Origin: Candidatus Poribacteria bacterium
Lineage (GTDB): Bacteria > Poribacteria > WGA-4E > WGA-3G
Assembly: GCA_022825825.1 (NCBI GenBank)
Contig: JAJDWA010000034.1
Span: 1 to 64,000, forward strand
Length of the DNA: 64,000 nucleotides
Direction: 5' to 3'
Shown here piece after piece: positions 48,223-57,540 of this stretch; the first letter of the stretch is position 1, and every line of letters starts with the position of its first letter. The translations under genes and the position numbers were made by a program. A model generated the notes under the pieces. That model had not been told where the DNA came from. It saw only the letters and a program-made list of their open reading frames with translations, and ran no database searches.

Positions 48223-50259
48223 ATGAAAAAAAATACCACCATATCTTTTCAATTTTTCGTCCGACTTTTTCTCACAATTACACTCCTTTTTCAAAGCGCA
48301 ATTTTACATCCTGTTTTCGCAGTGGACTTTATCAAATTAGAACATGAATTTTCAGGTAAAGGTTCGTCTCAAGGGGCATTTAGCAAAGATATTCACCTTG
48401 CATTTAAACAGAATATCTATGTCAGTGATACAGAAAACCGTCTAATTCAGAAACTTTCACCGACAGGAGAATTTCTCGGACAAATCCCTGCAAACCCAGA
48501 GTTTCCGGAAAATATCTTACGGAAACCGGGCCACCTCGCGGTAGATGAAATTGGCAATATTTATGTTGCCGATGTAACTGCACACCATATCGCTGAAACT
48601 GCCGACCCGAAAATATACATTTTTGCACCATGCGTCCATAAATTCAGCCCTACAGGTGAGTTATTAGACACCTATTTTGTGGACCCTGTAGACGAACGTC
48701 CCGGTGTAGTTTTACCTGCAAAACTTATCATAGATGAGAATGGTAAATCGGCATTCGGAATCCAACCCACCGGACACGATCGCGCACTTCGCATCGCTGT
48801 CAACGCGCAAAACCAACTCTATGTCTTGGACGCAAAACGCGGACGTATTCATAAGTTTACTGCCGATGGCGAAAAACTTCTTACTTTCGGTAGGTACGGG
48901 GCAGGCGATGGAGAATTTGATAGGGATGCTGCTGATATTGCAGTTGATGCTCGCGGAAACATTTTTGTTGCAGATACAGGTAATCATCGCGTTGTTAAAT
49001 TTGATGGTAATGGAAATTTTATCCGTAGTTTCGGCAGAAAAGGTCGAGACAACGGTGAGTTTGTTCGACCGATGGCACTTGTCACACTGCCGACAGGTGA
49101 GATTTTAGTCAAGGATGCAAGTCGATTCCGTAGGAAAGTCGGCGGACTGCCGGAAGTTATCGCCCTTTCACCGACATTAACGCAGCTCACTGAAAGCACA
49201 CCCGGTCAAGCGGACCTTGCGAATACGATTAAGAATGCAACGCGTCCACAATACGGTCCGTTTGCACAAAACCCTATAACAGCAGTTGACACAGCGTCTC
49301 TGAACCGTCGTTTGCGGTTGCTTGAAGAAGCGGAATATCGCCGATATTATGACGATGACTATGGTGATGATGAAAATGACAAAGAACTTGCTGAAGAGCT
49401 TAAAAGGACAGACATACGTCTGACACTGTTTCATAACGTCATTTCACGCATCCAGAAATTTGACAACAACGGCAGATATGTTGGGCGGATTATTTATGAA
49501 ACAGATCAGTTGAGTGAGGAGAAGCACGACTTGACTTTTCTTGATTTTGACCCGTCAGGCTATCTCTACCTGCGAGACACCAGTGATTTTACCATTGCTC
49601 AGTATTCTGTAACAGGGTTTACCGTGAAACCTGCCCACATGAACGGCTTTTATAGTGCACGCGTCGCCAATCTTAGCAACAACTATTTGGAAGATTATGA
49701 GGATATTGACGTCTCAACCGACGTTGAAGATAAACTCAATCAGTTGGAACTCAAAAATCTATTCGGATGGACATATAGCCTCTCTGAACGGTGGCATTTA
49801 ACGTTCCTTGATGAATTGACATATAGCGAACAGGATGAACGATATACTACCCCTGCCAAAATAGAGGATAGTTTTGATTTTGAGACACAGGCGTTAGAGA
49901 ATGCACTCGCTGTAAATCTAAAGTATATCACCAACCCGAATCCGTATCGGTATAAAGAGTTGAATTTATCCGTTGGACGTATTGATGGCACCTCTGATCT
50001 GACGCAGGACGCGCTTTTTCCTGATCTAAATAAACAACACAGGATTGATACGGGTGATGCAAACGCAACGGTTATTGAGCTTAATTGGGATATTTGGTCA
50101 CGTACAAATCTATGGCTGCGCTACGCTGATCTCAATCCCGCAGAGACAAGTCGCAATTTTATCCGTAGGTTCTACGATGTTTCGGGTGATCTGTATGAAG
50201 TTTTCGGAAGTCGTAATCAGGCACGGCAGTTCCTCGGTGAGTTCACAATAAAGTTTTAA
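48223..50259 (+). CDS. NHL-repeat propeller protein with C-terminal beta-barrel-like region
   Basis: Signal peptide; NHL blades (RYGAGDGEFDRDAADIAVDARGNIFVADTGNHRVVKFDGNGNFIRSFGRKGRDNGEF); C-terminal alternating strands ending FLGEFTIKF. Confidence 0.82.
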   Translation: MKKNTTISFQFFVRLFLTITLLFQSAILHPVFAVDFIKLEHEFSGKGSSQGAFSKDIHLAFKQNIYVSDTENRLIQKLSPTGEFLGQIPANPEFPENILRKPGHLAVDEIGNIYVADVTAHHIAETADPKIYIFAPCVHKFSPTGELLDTYFVDPVDERPGVVLPAKLIIDENGKSAFGIQPTGHDRALRIAVNAQNQLYVLDAKRGRIHKFTADGEKLLTFGRYGAGDGEFDRDAADIAVDARGNIFVADTGNHRVVKFDGNGNFIRSFGRKGRDNGEFVRPMALVTLPTGEILVKDASRFRRKVGGLPEVIALSPTLTQLTESTPGQADLANTIKNATRPQYGPFAQNPITAVDTASLNRRLRLLEEAEYRRYYDDDYGDDENDKELAEELKRTDIRLTLFHNVISRIQKFDNNGRYVGRIIYETDQLSEEKHDLTFLDFDPSGYLYLRDTSDFTIAQYSVTGFTVKPAHMNGFYSARVANLSNNYLEDYEDIDVSTDVEDKLNQLELKNLFGWTYSLSERWHLTFLDELTYSEQDERYTTPAKIEDSFDFETQALENALAVNLKYITNPNPYRYKELNLSVGRIDGTSDLTQDALFPDLNKQHRIDTGDANATVIELNWDIWSRTNLWLRYADLNPAETSRNFIRRFYDVSGDLYEVFGSRNQARQFLGEFTIKF

Positions 50260-50260
50260 G

Positions 50261-50364
50261 TTATGGTGAAATATACAGATAAGTTAATACTTTCTCCCTC
50301 GGTAGGCGAGGTTTCCTAACCTCGCCGATCAACAGTGTATCAATAATTTTAAAATCTACTATAA
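50261..50364. mobile_element. Miniature element, same end family, abutting the GNAT start codon
   Basis: TTATGGTGAAAT... and ...AAAATCTACTATAA ends; central GGCGAGGTT-TCCT-AACCTCGCC. Confidence 0.65.
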
Positions 50365-51342
50365 ATGGAATTCCGATCACTTTATCCTGAAGAATTAGAG
50401 GTATGGCTTGACCATGTCACACACGTCTTTTCGGCAAGTCGTCAATACTTTTCTAACCATTGGCACAACGATCCGTGGAAAGATGTGGAGGGTATTCGCG
50501 TCGCTGTTGATGACGGCACAATTGTTAGCACTGTGCGTGTTTTTATCCGTAAGATGTACTTTCACGGTGAACCTATTTCTGTTGGCGGCATCGGTGAAGT
50601 TAGCACCCGTCCGGAATACCGCAAGCGTGGACTTGCAACGCAACTCCTTAAAGATTCAATTCAGTTTATGGAAGACCGTCAAATCGCTATCTCTATGCTC
50701 CACGGAAGCCAACGTATCTATTCGGTAGAGGGATGGGAAAGTGTGCCACGTTACTATGCCAAGAAAATCCTTATCGGTAGAAAACAGCAGGCATGGCATA
50801 TCCGCCCAGTCAATTTTCAAGATAGCAACGAAGTTGCGCAGCTTGCCTCTCTCTACGATACCTATTCCCGTAAATTCAATGGCACTTTCGTCAGAGATGA
50901 TATGGCATACTGGACAGATTGGGTGAAGACCGAATCGCCGCATGCGTGGGTAGCTGAACGTGATGGTGTTGTTGAAGGTTATGTTTCTGTTAGAAGACGT
51001 GATGGAGAATTGGGTGTTAAAGAGTTCGTTGCGTCAGAGGAATTATTTGCAGAGAATGGTGCAACATCCTTTTTTGAGGTTGTGTTATCTGATATAATCA
51101 CGCAGATGGATAAAGAGAGTCTTGAGGTGGAGTATCCTGCGCCGATTGCCGATGGATTCAATGCCCCGAAGGTTCATTCACATGGAAGTACGATGTATCG
51201 TGTTATTCAACCCGCAGCGTTTCCCTCCAAAATAAGGCGAGAACTTTCTGATGCGCTCCCGGCCCTCCTCCATAGTCAATCGGAAGCGTTAACACAAGAT
51301 ATCCAGTCACATCACATCTTTTGGCCGACTGATGGGTTTTAG
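50365..51342 (+). CDS. GNAT family N-acetyltransferase
   Basis: VGGIGEVSTRPEYRKRGLATQLLKDSIQFMEDRQIAISMLHGSQRIYSVEGWE. Confidence 0.87.
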   Translation: MEFRSLYPEELEVWLDHVTHVFSASRQYFSNHWHNDPWKDVEGIRVAVDDGTIVSTVRVFIRKMYFHGEPISVGGIGEVSTRPEYRKRGLATQLLKDSIQFMEDRQIAISMLHGSQRIYSVEGWESVPRYYAKKILIGRKQQAWHIRPVNFQDSNEVAQLASLYDTYSRKFNGTFVRDDMAYWTDWVKTESPHAWVAERDGVVEGYVSVRRRDGELGVKEFVASEELFAENGATSFFEVVLSDIITQMDKESLEVEYPAPIADGFNAPKVHSHGSTMYRVIQPAAFPSKIRRELSDALPALLHSQSEALTQDIQSHHIFWPTDGF

Positions 51343-51450
51343 TTCAGGACTTACGCAATTTGGGCTATACACGGTAGGAGCTGTTTAAATCCGGGACGGT
51401 TAGGAAACCGCACCTAAGGGGTTGTTTATATTTTTTAATCACGGAGAATT

Positions 51451-51849
51451 TTGATGTCAAAAAACTTAACACTTGAGCGAATCTATCCATTTTTCATTGT
51501 TGATAACCTCGCTGAGTCAATAGACTTCTACAATCAAAAACTGGGTTTTCAGACAGATTTACTTGTCCCTGAAGACGATCCGTTTTTTGGCATCGTGTGT
51601 CGTGATAATGTGCGGATACTTCTCAAACAGATTACTGAATATATCCATCCAGTGCCAAACCACACCCGGCATGCGTGGGCACGCTGGGATGCTTTTATTC
51701 TTACTTCTGATCCGGACGCGCTCTTTGCGGAGTATCAATCTCGTGGATTAGCATTTCATGAACCGCTTTCGGATACTGATGACGGTTTACGTGCTTTTGA
51801 ACTGAAGGATCATGACGGTTATGTTTTGTGTTTTGCACAGCCGCTATGA
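51451..51849 (+). CDS. VOC (glyoxalase/bleomycin-resistance) family protein
   Basis: ERIYPFFIVDNLAESIDFYNQKLGFQTDL...LRAFELKDHDGYVLCFAQP; ATG at 51454 also possible. Confidence 0.87.
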   Translation: MMSKNLTLERIYPFFIVDNLAESIDFYNQKLGFQTDLLVPEDDPFFGIVCRDNVRILLKQITEYIHPVPNHTRHAWARWDAFILTSDPDALFAEYQSRGLAFHEPLSDTDDGLRAFELKDHDGYVLCFAQPL

Positions 51850-51888
51850 AGTTTCAATGTTGTGTTTAAATTATTTTTCACACTATTG

Positions 51889-52644
51889 CTATTCTATATA
51901 ATTGAGTTCTTGAAGCCTTTTCTCTATAGTAATGCTAAGTTCCTCTTTTCCTTGTTCTCTTGTCAGTTGCAATGCTTTTTGAAAATCCACCTTTGCACCT
52001 GTAAAGTCATTTAAATCAGACTTCGCTTCGCCTCGACTTGCGTGAATACTTGCATAATGAGGGTTTATACGAATTGCCAAGTTGTATGCAGAAATAGCTT
52101 TTTTTAACTCGCCGCCCTTCCAAAGCAGACAACCGATCGAAAAGAAAACGATGACGAAATCTGTATCAATTTGTCCTGATATTGTAGTAGTCGCATCACT
52201 GTTTTCACCTGTAGCCTCAACAGTGACATCTTCTGTGAGTTCTGGAAAAAGGGTATCTAACTTTGGAAAGTGTTGATCCTCATACATCTTAATAAGTATA
52301 CCAACTAAGGTCATTGTGGCAGACAAGGGGTGATTTTCGTCCTCACCAACACTATAGATTAAATCGTTTAGGACACCTAAAAGTTGTTGGTACTCGGTTT
52401 CCGTTATTACAGCACGACTCAGGTCTTCGTTCCGATTCACGATACCAGCGAATAGGTCTAATAAACTTATGAGCCATTGTATAGCACTTTCCGGATGAGG
52501 CGTAACATCAATAAGTTCCTTAGTGAGAGGTTGCTTAGACGCGAGGAACGCCTGATTTGGAGAGGCGTGTACGCTTAAGACCGGTGGTCCAAAAGGTGTA
52601 AATGTTGACAATATATCTTTCGGAATTGGCATTCCAGTTAACAT
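51889..52644 (-). CDS. HigA N-terminal-like segment fused to TPR repeats (candidate antitoxin)
   Basis: TETEYQQLLGVLNDLIYSVGEDENHPLSATMTLVGILIKMYEDQHF matches the HigA-like segment at 30331..30729; C-terminal TPR (ELKKAISAYNLAIRINPHYASIHASRGEAKSDLNDFTGAKVDFQKALQL). Confidence 0.75.
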   Translation of the reverse strand: MLTGMPIPKDILSTFTPFGPPVLSVHASPNQAFLASKQPLTKELIDVTPHPESAIQWLISLLDLFAGIVNRNEDLSRAVITETEYQQLLGVLNDLIYSVGEDENHPLSATMTLVGILIKMYEDQHFPKLDTLFPELTEDVTVEATGENSDATTTISGQIDTDFVIVFFSIGCLLWKGGELKKAISAYNLAIRINPHYASIHASRGEAKSDLNDFTGAKVDFQKALQLTREQGKEELSITIEKRLQELNYIE

Positions 52645-52650
52645 CGTTTG

Positions 52651-52998
52651 TTACCTCTTCTTGTTCCATGCATCGTACTCAGCGTGTGTCAGGACTTCAT
52701 GAATGACAACTTGCTGATGTTTATATCGCATAATTGTAATAAGTCGCGCTTTGTTCCCACCAATGTTGAAGACTGTAAACGTTGTTGTTTGATTGCTGTA
52801 AGGAACTTGCTGCCTTAGTTGCACAGGCGTTTCTTTTTTCACTAAGTCGGCATGAGGAAATGTTTCTCGCAATTCTGTTACTGAATTAAAACTCTGTTGT
52901 CGCATCAACTCAAGCCAACGGAGAAGTCCTGGTCTGGAGGTTGAGTGTCTTTCTGAAAATTCAGTGAGTTTATGTTCAGAAATAATCTGCATTGTCAA
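52651..52998 (-). CDS. HigB-like RelE-superfamily toxin
   Basis: IISEHKLTEFSERHSTSRPGLLRWLELMRQQSFNSVTELRETFPHADLV...FNIGGNKARLITIMRYKHQQVVIHEVLTHAEYDAW. Confidence 0.88.
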   Translation of the reverse strand: MTMQIISEHKLTEFSERHSTSRPGLLRWLELMRQQSFNSVTELRETFPHADLVKKETPVQLRQQVPYSNQTTTFTVFNIGGNKARLITIMRYKHQQVVIHEVLTHAEYDAWNKKR

Positions 52999-53159
52999 CT
53001 TATCTTATTTAAGTGCTGCGAAAATTATACATCAATTTGTGAAAGATTTCAAGGAAAAGATCCAGACGTACTTTTGCTCAGCCCTTATGAAGGAACTTTT
53101 AGCGCGAAAGTCTTATTGATCGTTTCACCGCGCATATATAGTTTTCTCAACAACGCTCT

Positions 53160-54308
53160 TTACTCCACATCAACTTTAGGCTTCCCCTCCTGTTCTTGTG
53201 CAAGTTCCAATGCCTTCTGCATATCCTTTTCAGCTTCGCCCATTTGACCCAATCCACGCTTCGCTGAACCGCGATTGATATATGCCTCAACAAAATCGGG
53301 GCTTAATTGTATCGCTTTATTATGGTCAGCAATCGCCTCTTGCGATTTACCGAGTGCATTCTTTGATACACCGCGATGTGTATAGGCAGAAGCAGAATTT
53401 GGATTGAGACGGATCGCTTCATTAAAGTCGGTAATTGCTTCCTCATGTTTATCAAGGGCGCGCTTTGCTTTCCCACGATTGATATAAGCCTCAGTAAAAT
53501 CGGGTTTGAGACGGATCGATTCGTCATGGTCAGCAATAGCATCCTCAGCGTTTCCAAGCTTACTCTTCACAACACCACGGCTGGTATATGCATCAGCGAA
53601 ATTTGGCATCAGTTCAATTGCTTGGTCGTAAGCAGAGAGTGCCTGATCATTTTCATTTTGTTCTGAATGAAGGAATCCGATTGAGAAGAATGCACGTGCG
53701 ACAAGGTCGTTATTGACACCTTTGGCAGTGTTAGCAATAGATCTCCATTTTTCGATCGCCTCTGGAATTTCGCCAGCGTTCTGCAACCGATAAACCTCAA
53801 TGACAGCCTTATCTTCAAGAGATAGGTCTGGATTTTGCTGGATATCTGCAAGGGTGGTCTTTAAAATTTCGACCTTGTTCGGATTGTTAAAGTCTTTACT
53901 TGTCAACTTGGATAGGATTTCTTTGAGTTTGGTCTGATGATTCTCGATTTCCTTGAGAGATAACGCTGCTGCTTTGGCATGTTTTTCTGCCTCGGTAGCC
54001 TGTTTACCCGCTTCATTTACATGTATTAGCATTTGAGATTGTATGCTCGTAAACTTTCCATATACGAGATAAGCGGCTATACCCGTTACAATCGGAATCA
54101 TAATCGTAAAAATGACAAGTACTATACAGATAAGTGCTAACAACCGATTAATTGAATTAGAGCGGTCATTCAGATACTCACGCTTTAATTCGTTGAATTG
54201 TTGGTGAATTGAGGGGTCAACTTCTGGTTTTTCATCTGAACCTTCTGCGGTCTCATCTATAGGAGGTTCTGGTGTCTGATCGAGCTTTTCTTTTCGTTTC
54301 TCTTTCAT
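53160..54308 (-). CDS. Membrane-anchored TPR repeat protein
   Basis: One TM helix (LLALICIVLVIFTIMIPIVTGIAAYLVYG); at least four TPR units (AYTSRGVVKSKLGNAEDAIADHDESIRLKPDFTEAYINRGKAKRALDKHEEAITDFNEAIRLNPN). Confidence 0.88.
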   Translation of the reverse strand: MKEKRKEKLDQTPEPPIDETAEGSDEKPEVDPSIHQQFNELKREYLNDRSNSINRLLALICIVLVIFTIMIPIVTGIAAYLVYGKFTSIQSQMLIHVNEAGKQATEAEKHAKAAALSLKEIENHQTKLKEILSKLTSKDFNNPNKVEILKTTLADIQQNPDLSLEDKAVIEVYRLQNAGEIPEAIEKWRSIANTAKGVNNDLVARAFFSIGFLHSEQNENDQALSAYDQAIELMPNFADAYTSRGVVKSKLGNAEDAIADHDESIRLKPDFTEAYINRGKAKRALDKHEEAITDFNEAIRLNPNSASAYTHRGVSKNALGKSQEAIADHNKAIQLSPDFVEAYINRGSAKRGLGQMGEAEKDMQKALELAQEQEGKPKVDVE

Positions 54309-54676
54309 ATTTCACCGCCTTCACAGGGTGCTGTAGAAATATCTTGATTTAATAGATGTGCTACTTACTACCCACTCCCCTTAATACGTAAGGGATTTTA
54401 TCACATACATTAATTCAAGTCAAACCGAAAATCGGTTGATTTTGGCAAACAGATGCAGTAAGCCGTGGGATAATCAAGATCCTTCCGAGAACGGAGAAAT
54501 ATAATTGGTATTTATCAATATTGGGAACGTGATATGGAAGACAGAAGATTAGACATTATAACGTTAACGTGAGTTTAGACCTGGAAACACCGTCTTTAAT
54601 GAAAAATGCTGATAATTAGCCAATATTTTGTAGTGTCCCATTAATTATAGGTTTTACTATAAGCAGGACGCCTTTA

Positions 54677-55165
54677 TCATTCTTCACTGTGATGTGTGTC
54701 TGTCTCCACTTTTTCCTCTAAAATAAGCGGGGGACGTTTGAAATTCTCACGAATCTTATTAGCAGCTGCAAAAACAGCGCGCGTCCGAATAATACGCCGT
54801 GCTAACCGTTTTTTGCCAGGAAAATCGCTGATAACCAACCCTGCTAAAATTGTTAATAGACCTTGTCCCGGTAGTACAGTCATAAGTGCGCCTGCAACAA
54901 TAAGCACCCCACCCACTAAATTCTTTAGCAGGGAGACAAAAACACGTAAAATTGGGTTTTTGATGTGTTGTCCCTGTTTCGTTTCAGTAAAATAGTCCGA
55001 TGGTAAGAACGCTATCAACGCAGCACAGCCAACGATGCTCAATACAAAACTTGTTACTGAGAAAATTATGACAAGTATCCCAGACGTTCCTATTAACTCC
55101 TTGAGAATTACTAACCACCCGCTAACTGTTTGCCAACAAATTTTTAAAGCATCAATCAACCACAA
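54677..55165 (-). CDS. PGPGW-type small transmembrane protein
   Basis: LVGGVLIVAGALMTVLPGQGLLTILAGLVISDFPGKKRLARRI. Confidence 0.75.
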   Translation of the reverse strand: MWLIDALKICWQTVSGWLVILKELIGTSGILVIIFSVTSFVLSIVGCAALIAFLPSDYFTETKQGQHIKNPILRVFVSLLKNLVGGVLIVAGALMTVLPGQGLLTILAGLVISDFPGKKRLARRIIRTRAVFAAANKIRENFKRPPLILEEKVETDTHHSEE

Positions 55166-55185
55166 GAGGTTCTTCTCCTAACACT

Positions 55186-55956
55186 TTATCGGCGCGATAC
55201 AGCACCGCCATCAATCGTCATTATATCGCCGCTAATATAGGCGGCATCATCAGAAGCAAGAAACAACACTGCTCCAATATAGTCCCATACCGTTGCACCA
55301 CGTTCAAGCGGGGCATCCGGTGAAGCAGGCAATAATTCAGGAAGGCTATCATCGGTAGGAAGATTTTGTGGCGCGTTCATACCTGTCGGCGCACCACCGC
55401 CAGGGGCAATAGCATTTACAGTGATGCCGTGTGGACGGAGTTCCAAAGCAAGACTACGTGTTAATCTGTTGACTGCTGCTTTGCTCACACAATAACTTAA
55501 TACGCCTGCATGCGACTCCTCAGCAAAGATAGACGAGTTATTTATGATACGTCCCCGTATCTTTTGCGCTACCATCACCTTGGCAACCGCCTGTGCACAC
55601 AGCAGACACCCTTTGACATTAACCGCCATTACTTTGTCAAACCCTTCTGGCGTCAATTCAAAAAGTGTTTGGCGATTGATAATTCCTGCGTTGTTAAAGA
55701 GAATATCAATTCGTTTGAATGTTTCAACAGCGGTATTTACAGCAGCCTGAACTTGTGCAGGATCAGTAACATCTAACGGCACGGCAATTGCTTTTCCATC
55801 TTCAGCGCGGATTTCTGCGGCGACAGCATCCGCATTTCTGCCACCTGCGACAACTACAGATGCTCCTTCCCGCGCAAACGCTAAACATGCAGCGCGTCCA
55901 ATACCTAAAGGTCCGCCACCACCTGTTACAAATGCTACCCGATTTTCAAAACGCAT
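55186..55956 (-). CDS. SDR family oxidoreductase
   Basis: VAFVTGGGGPLGIGRA; LFNNAGIINR; SYCVSKAAVNRLTRSLALELRPHGITVNAIAPGG. Confidence 0.95.
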   Translation of the reverse strand: MRFENRVAFVTGGGGPLGIGRAACLAFAREGASVVVAGGRNADAVAAEIRAEDGKAIAVPLDVTDPAQVQAAVNTAVETFKRIDILFNNAGIINRQTLFELTPEGFDKVMAVNVKGCLLCAQAVAKVMVAQKIRGRIINNSSIFAEESHAGVLSYCVSKAAVNRLTRSLALELRPHGITVNAIAPGGGAPTGMNAPQNLPTDDSLPELLPASPDAPLERGATVWDYIGAVLFLASDDAAYISGDIMTIDGGAVSRR

Positions 55957-56239
55957 TTAGTTCTTCTTCCAAAGTTGTATTCTATAATTCATTATAGCAT
56001 AATATACGATAGATGTAAAATGAAATTGGGAGGACATAATTAAATGTCTAATAGCTGCGTAGGTTGGATAGAGTGCAGCGAAACCTAACATTAACAGGAC
56101 TTACGCAGAAATTGGATTTCTCAGCAAAATTGAACGGATATCAACAAAGAACGCACAATGAATTGTCCTTGGTGAATGCGCGTGTGGCATTCACATTAAA
56201 CACTGTAACGTCTGAAATGGGCAAATTACGAAATTTAAA

Positions 56240-56292
56240 ATAAATAAAACAATCAGGGCAGTTGCATTATGCAACTGCCCTGATTGTTTTTA
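56240..56292 (-). terminator. Intrinsic terminator downstream of the SDH-type proteinase gene
   Basis: Near-perfect stem AAAACAATCAGGGCAGTTGCA/TGCAACTGCCCTGATTGTTTT with T-rich minus-strand tail TTTTATTTATTTT. Confidence 0.85.
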
Positions 56293-56351
56293 GATGGGTT
56301 ACGCATCTTGATTGTGTTCTGAAATATATTAAATTGCCTTAGTGATGAAAC

Positions 56352-57374
56352 TTAATTCTGATCAGGATTAGGCTGAATACCTATATTAATATTCTGTTGA
56401 CCTCCTAATTTAATATAAGCTATGCCCTTATGGTTTTCAATAATTTTGAATGCAGCCGTGGACGAAAAAGTGTGCATACAAGCATTGTGGATTGATAGGA
56501 CTATATCTTGCAATTGAGTATTGTCCTCTAATTTTTTTATTATTAATCCAATCTTATCACTGCAATCTTTCGGGGATAAATGCCTATCATGAGACTTAAG
56601 AAAATCATAATCTCCAAGTGTTCCCACTATTTGAGAGGCTTTTTTTGCAGCATCCTGTTCATCAATATCTTGGAACATAACCGAAATAAGTGAATGAGTA
56701 ACCATCTCTTTGGTCATATCAATAGCTTTCTCACACCTATTAATTAATCCTGGACTATATTTATTCAAGATAGGTTGCCATACAAGGATTTTATCTGGGT
56801 ATTCCTGTATTTGATTATATGCTTCTTCAAATTCCTGTATTATAGCATGCGCCGGAATTCTGCCCATATTCGGTATATTTATTTGAGGGTCAATAGGACC
56901 GAGACTTGAATGCTCTCCCATATATATTTCCTTACAAGCACAAGCAATTACTGTACCTCCAGACATTGCAAGTTGAGGGACAAATGCCCTTATATCCCCT
57001 TTAAAAATTGACCTTAAATAATATACAAGAGATTCTGTGGCAGCAATCTCCCCTCCTGGTGTATGTAGTATTAGATCTAACCCTTCATCATGGTTAAGAT
57101 TATCTAATACACTCATAAATCCGATTTTATCTTCATCGTTTATTTCTACTCCACGTATATCAGGTTTTTGCAGCCACCCAGAATAGTAGATTAATACATT
57201 TCGACCAGTAAGATCGAACATGTTTTTTAGATACCGCCTTCTGATACCATCAAAATCATAGTTAATCGGCGTCCCAACAATTTGTTGACCCCGCTGTCCA
57301 CGATTCCCACGCCGCTGGTGAGCCTGAATTTCTTCCATAAGCTGATTCCAAGTTGCCATTTTCAGTCCCTCCAA
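56352..57374 (-). CDS. SDH-family Clp-fold serine proteinase
   Basis: LDLILHTPGGEIAATESLVYYLRSIFKGDIRAFVPQLAMSGGTVIACACKEIYMGEHSSLGPIDPQI. Confidence 0.87.
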   Translation of the reverse strand: MEGLKMATWNQLMEEIQAHQRRGNRGQRGQQIVGTPINYDFDGIRRRYLKNMFDLTGRNVLIYYSGWLQKPDIRGVEINDEDKIGFMSVLDNLNHDEGLDLILHTPGGEIAATESLVYYLRSIFKGDIRAFVPQLAMSGGTVIACACKEIYMGEHSSLGPIDPQINIPNMGRIPAHAIIQEFEEAYNQIQEYPDKILVWQPILNKYSPGLINRCEKAIDMTKEMVTHSLISVMFQDIDEQDAAKKASQIVGTLGDYDFLKSHDRHLSPKDCSDKIGLIIKKLEDNTQLQDIVLSIHNACMHTFSSTAAFKIIENHKGIAYIKLGGQQNINIGIQPNPDQN

Positions 57375-57540
57375 AATTTAGATTAGAACTATCACTTGTT
57401 TTAGTATAAAGTCTTTGATGTGGAGGATCTAATGGCAAAGTACGTAAAGCTTGGAAATATTTAGCATACGCAATAGTTGCCTTATCTAATTCGCAGAAAA
57501 ATTCTTCTACTCCCTGTTTTGATACACTTAAACTTGTCAT
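57262..57540 (-). CDS. Small ORF overlapping the 5' end of the SDH proteinase gene
   Basis: MTSLSVSKQGVEEFFCELDKATIAYAKYFQALRTLPLDPPHQRLYTK...; immediately upstream and overlapping in a different frame; start M7 of the ORF-track entry. Confidence 0.45.
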   Translation of the reverse strand: MTSLSVSKQGVEEFFCELDKATIAYAKYFQALRTLPLDPPHQRLYTKTSDSSNLNFGGTENGNLESAYGRNSGSPAAWESWTAGSTNCWDAD

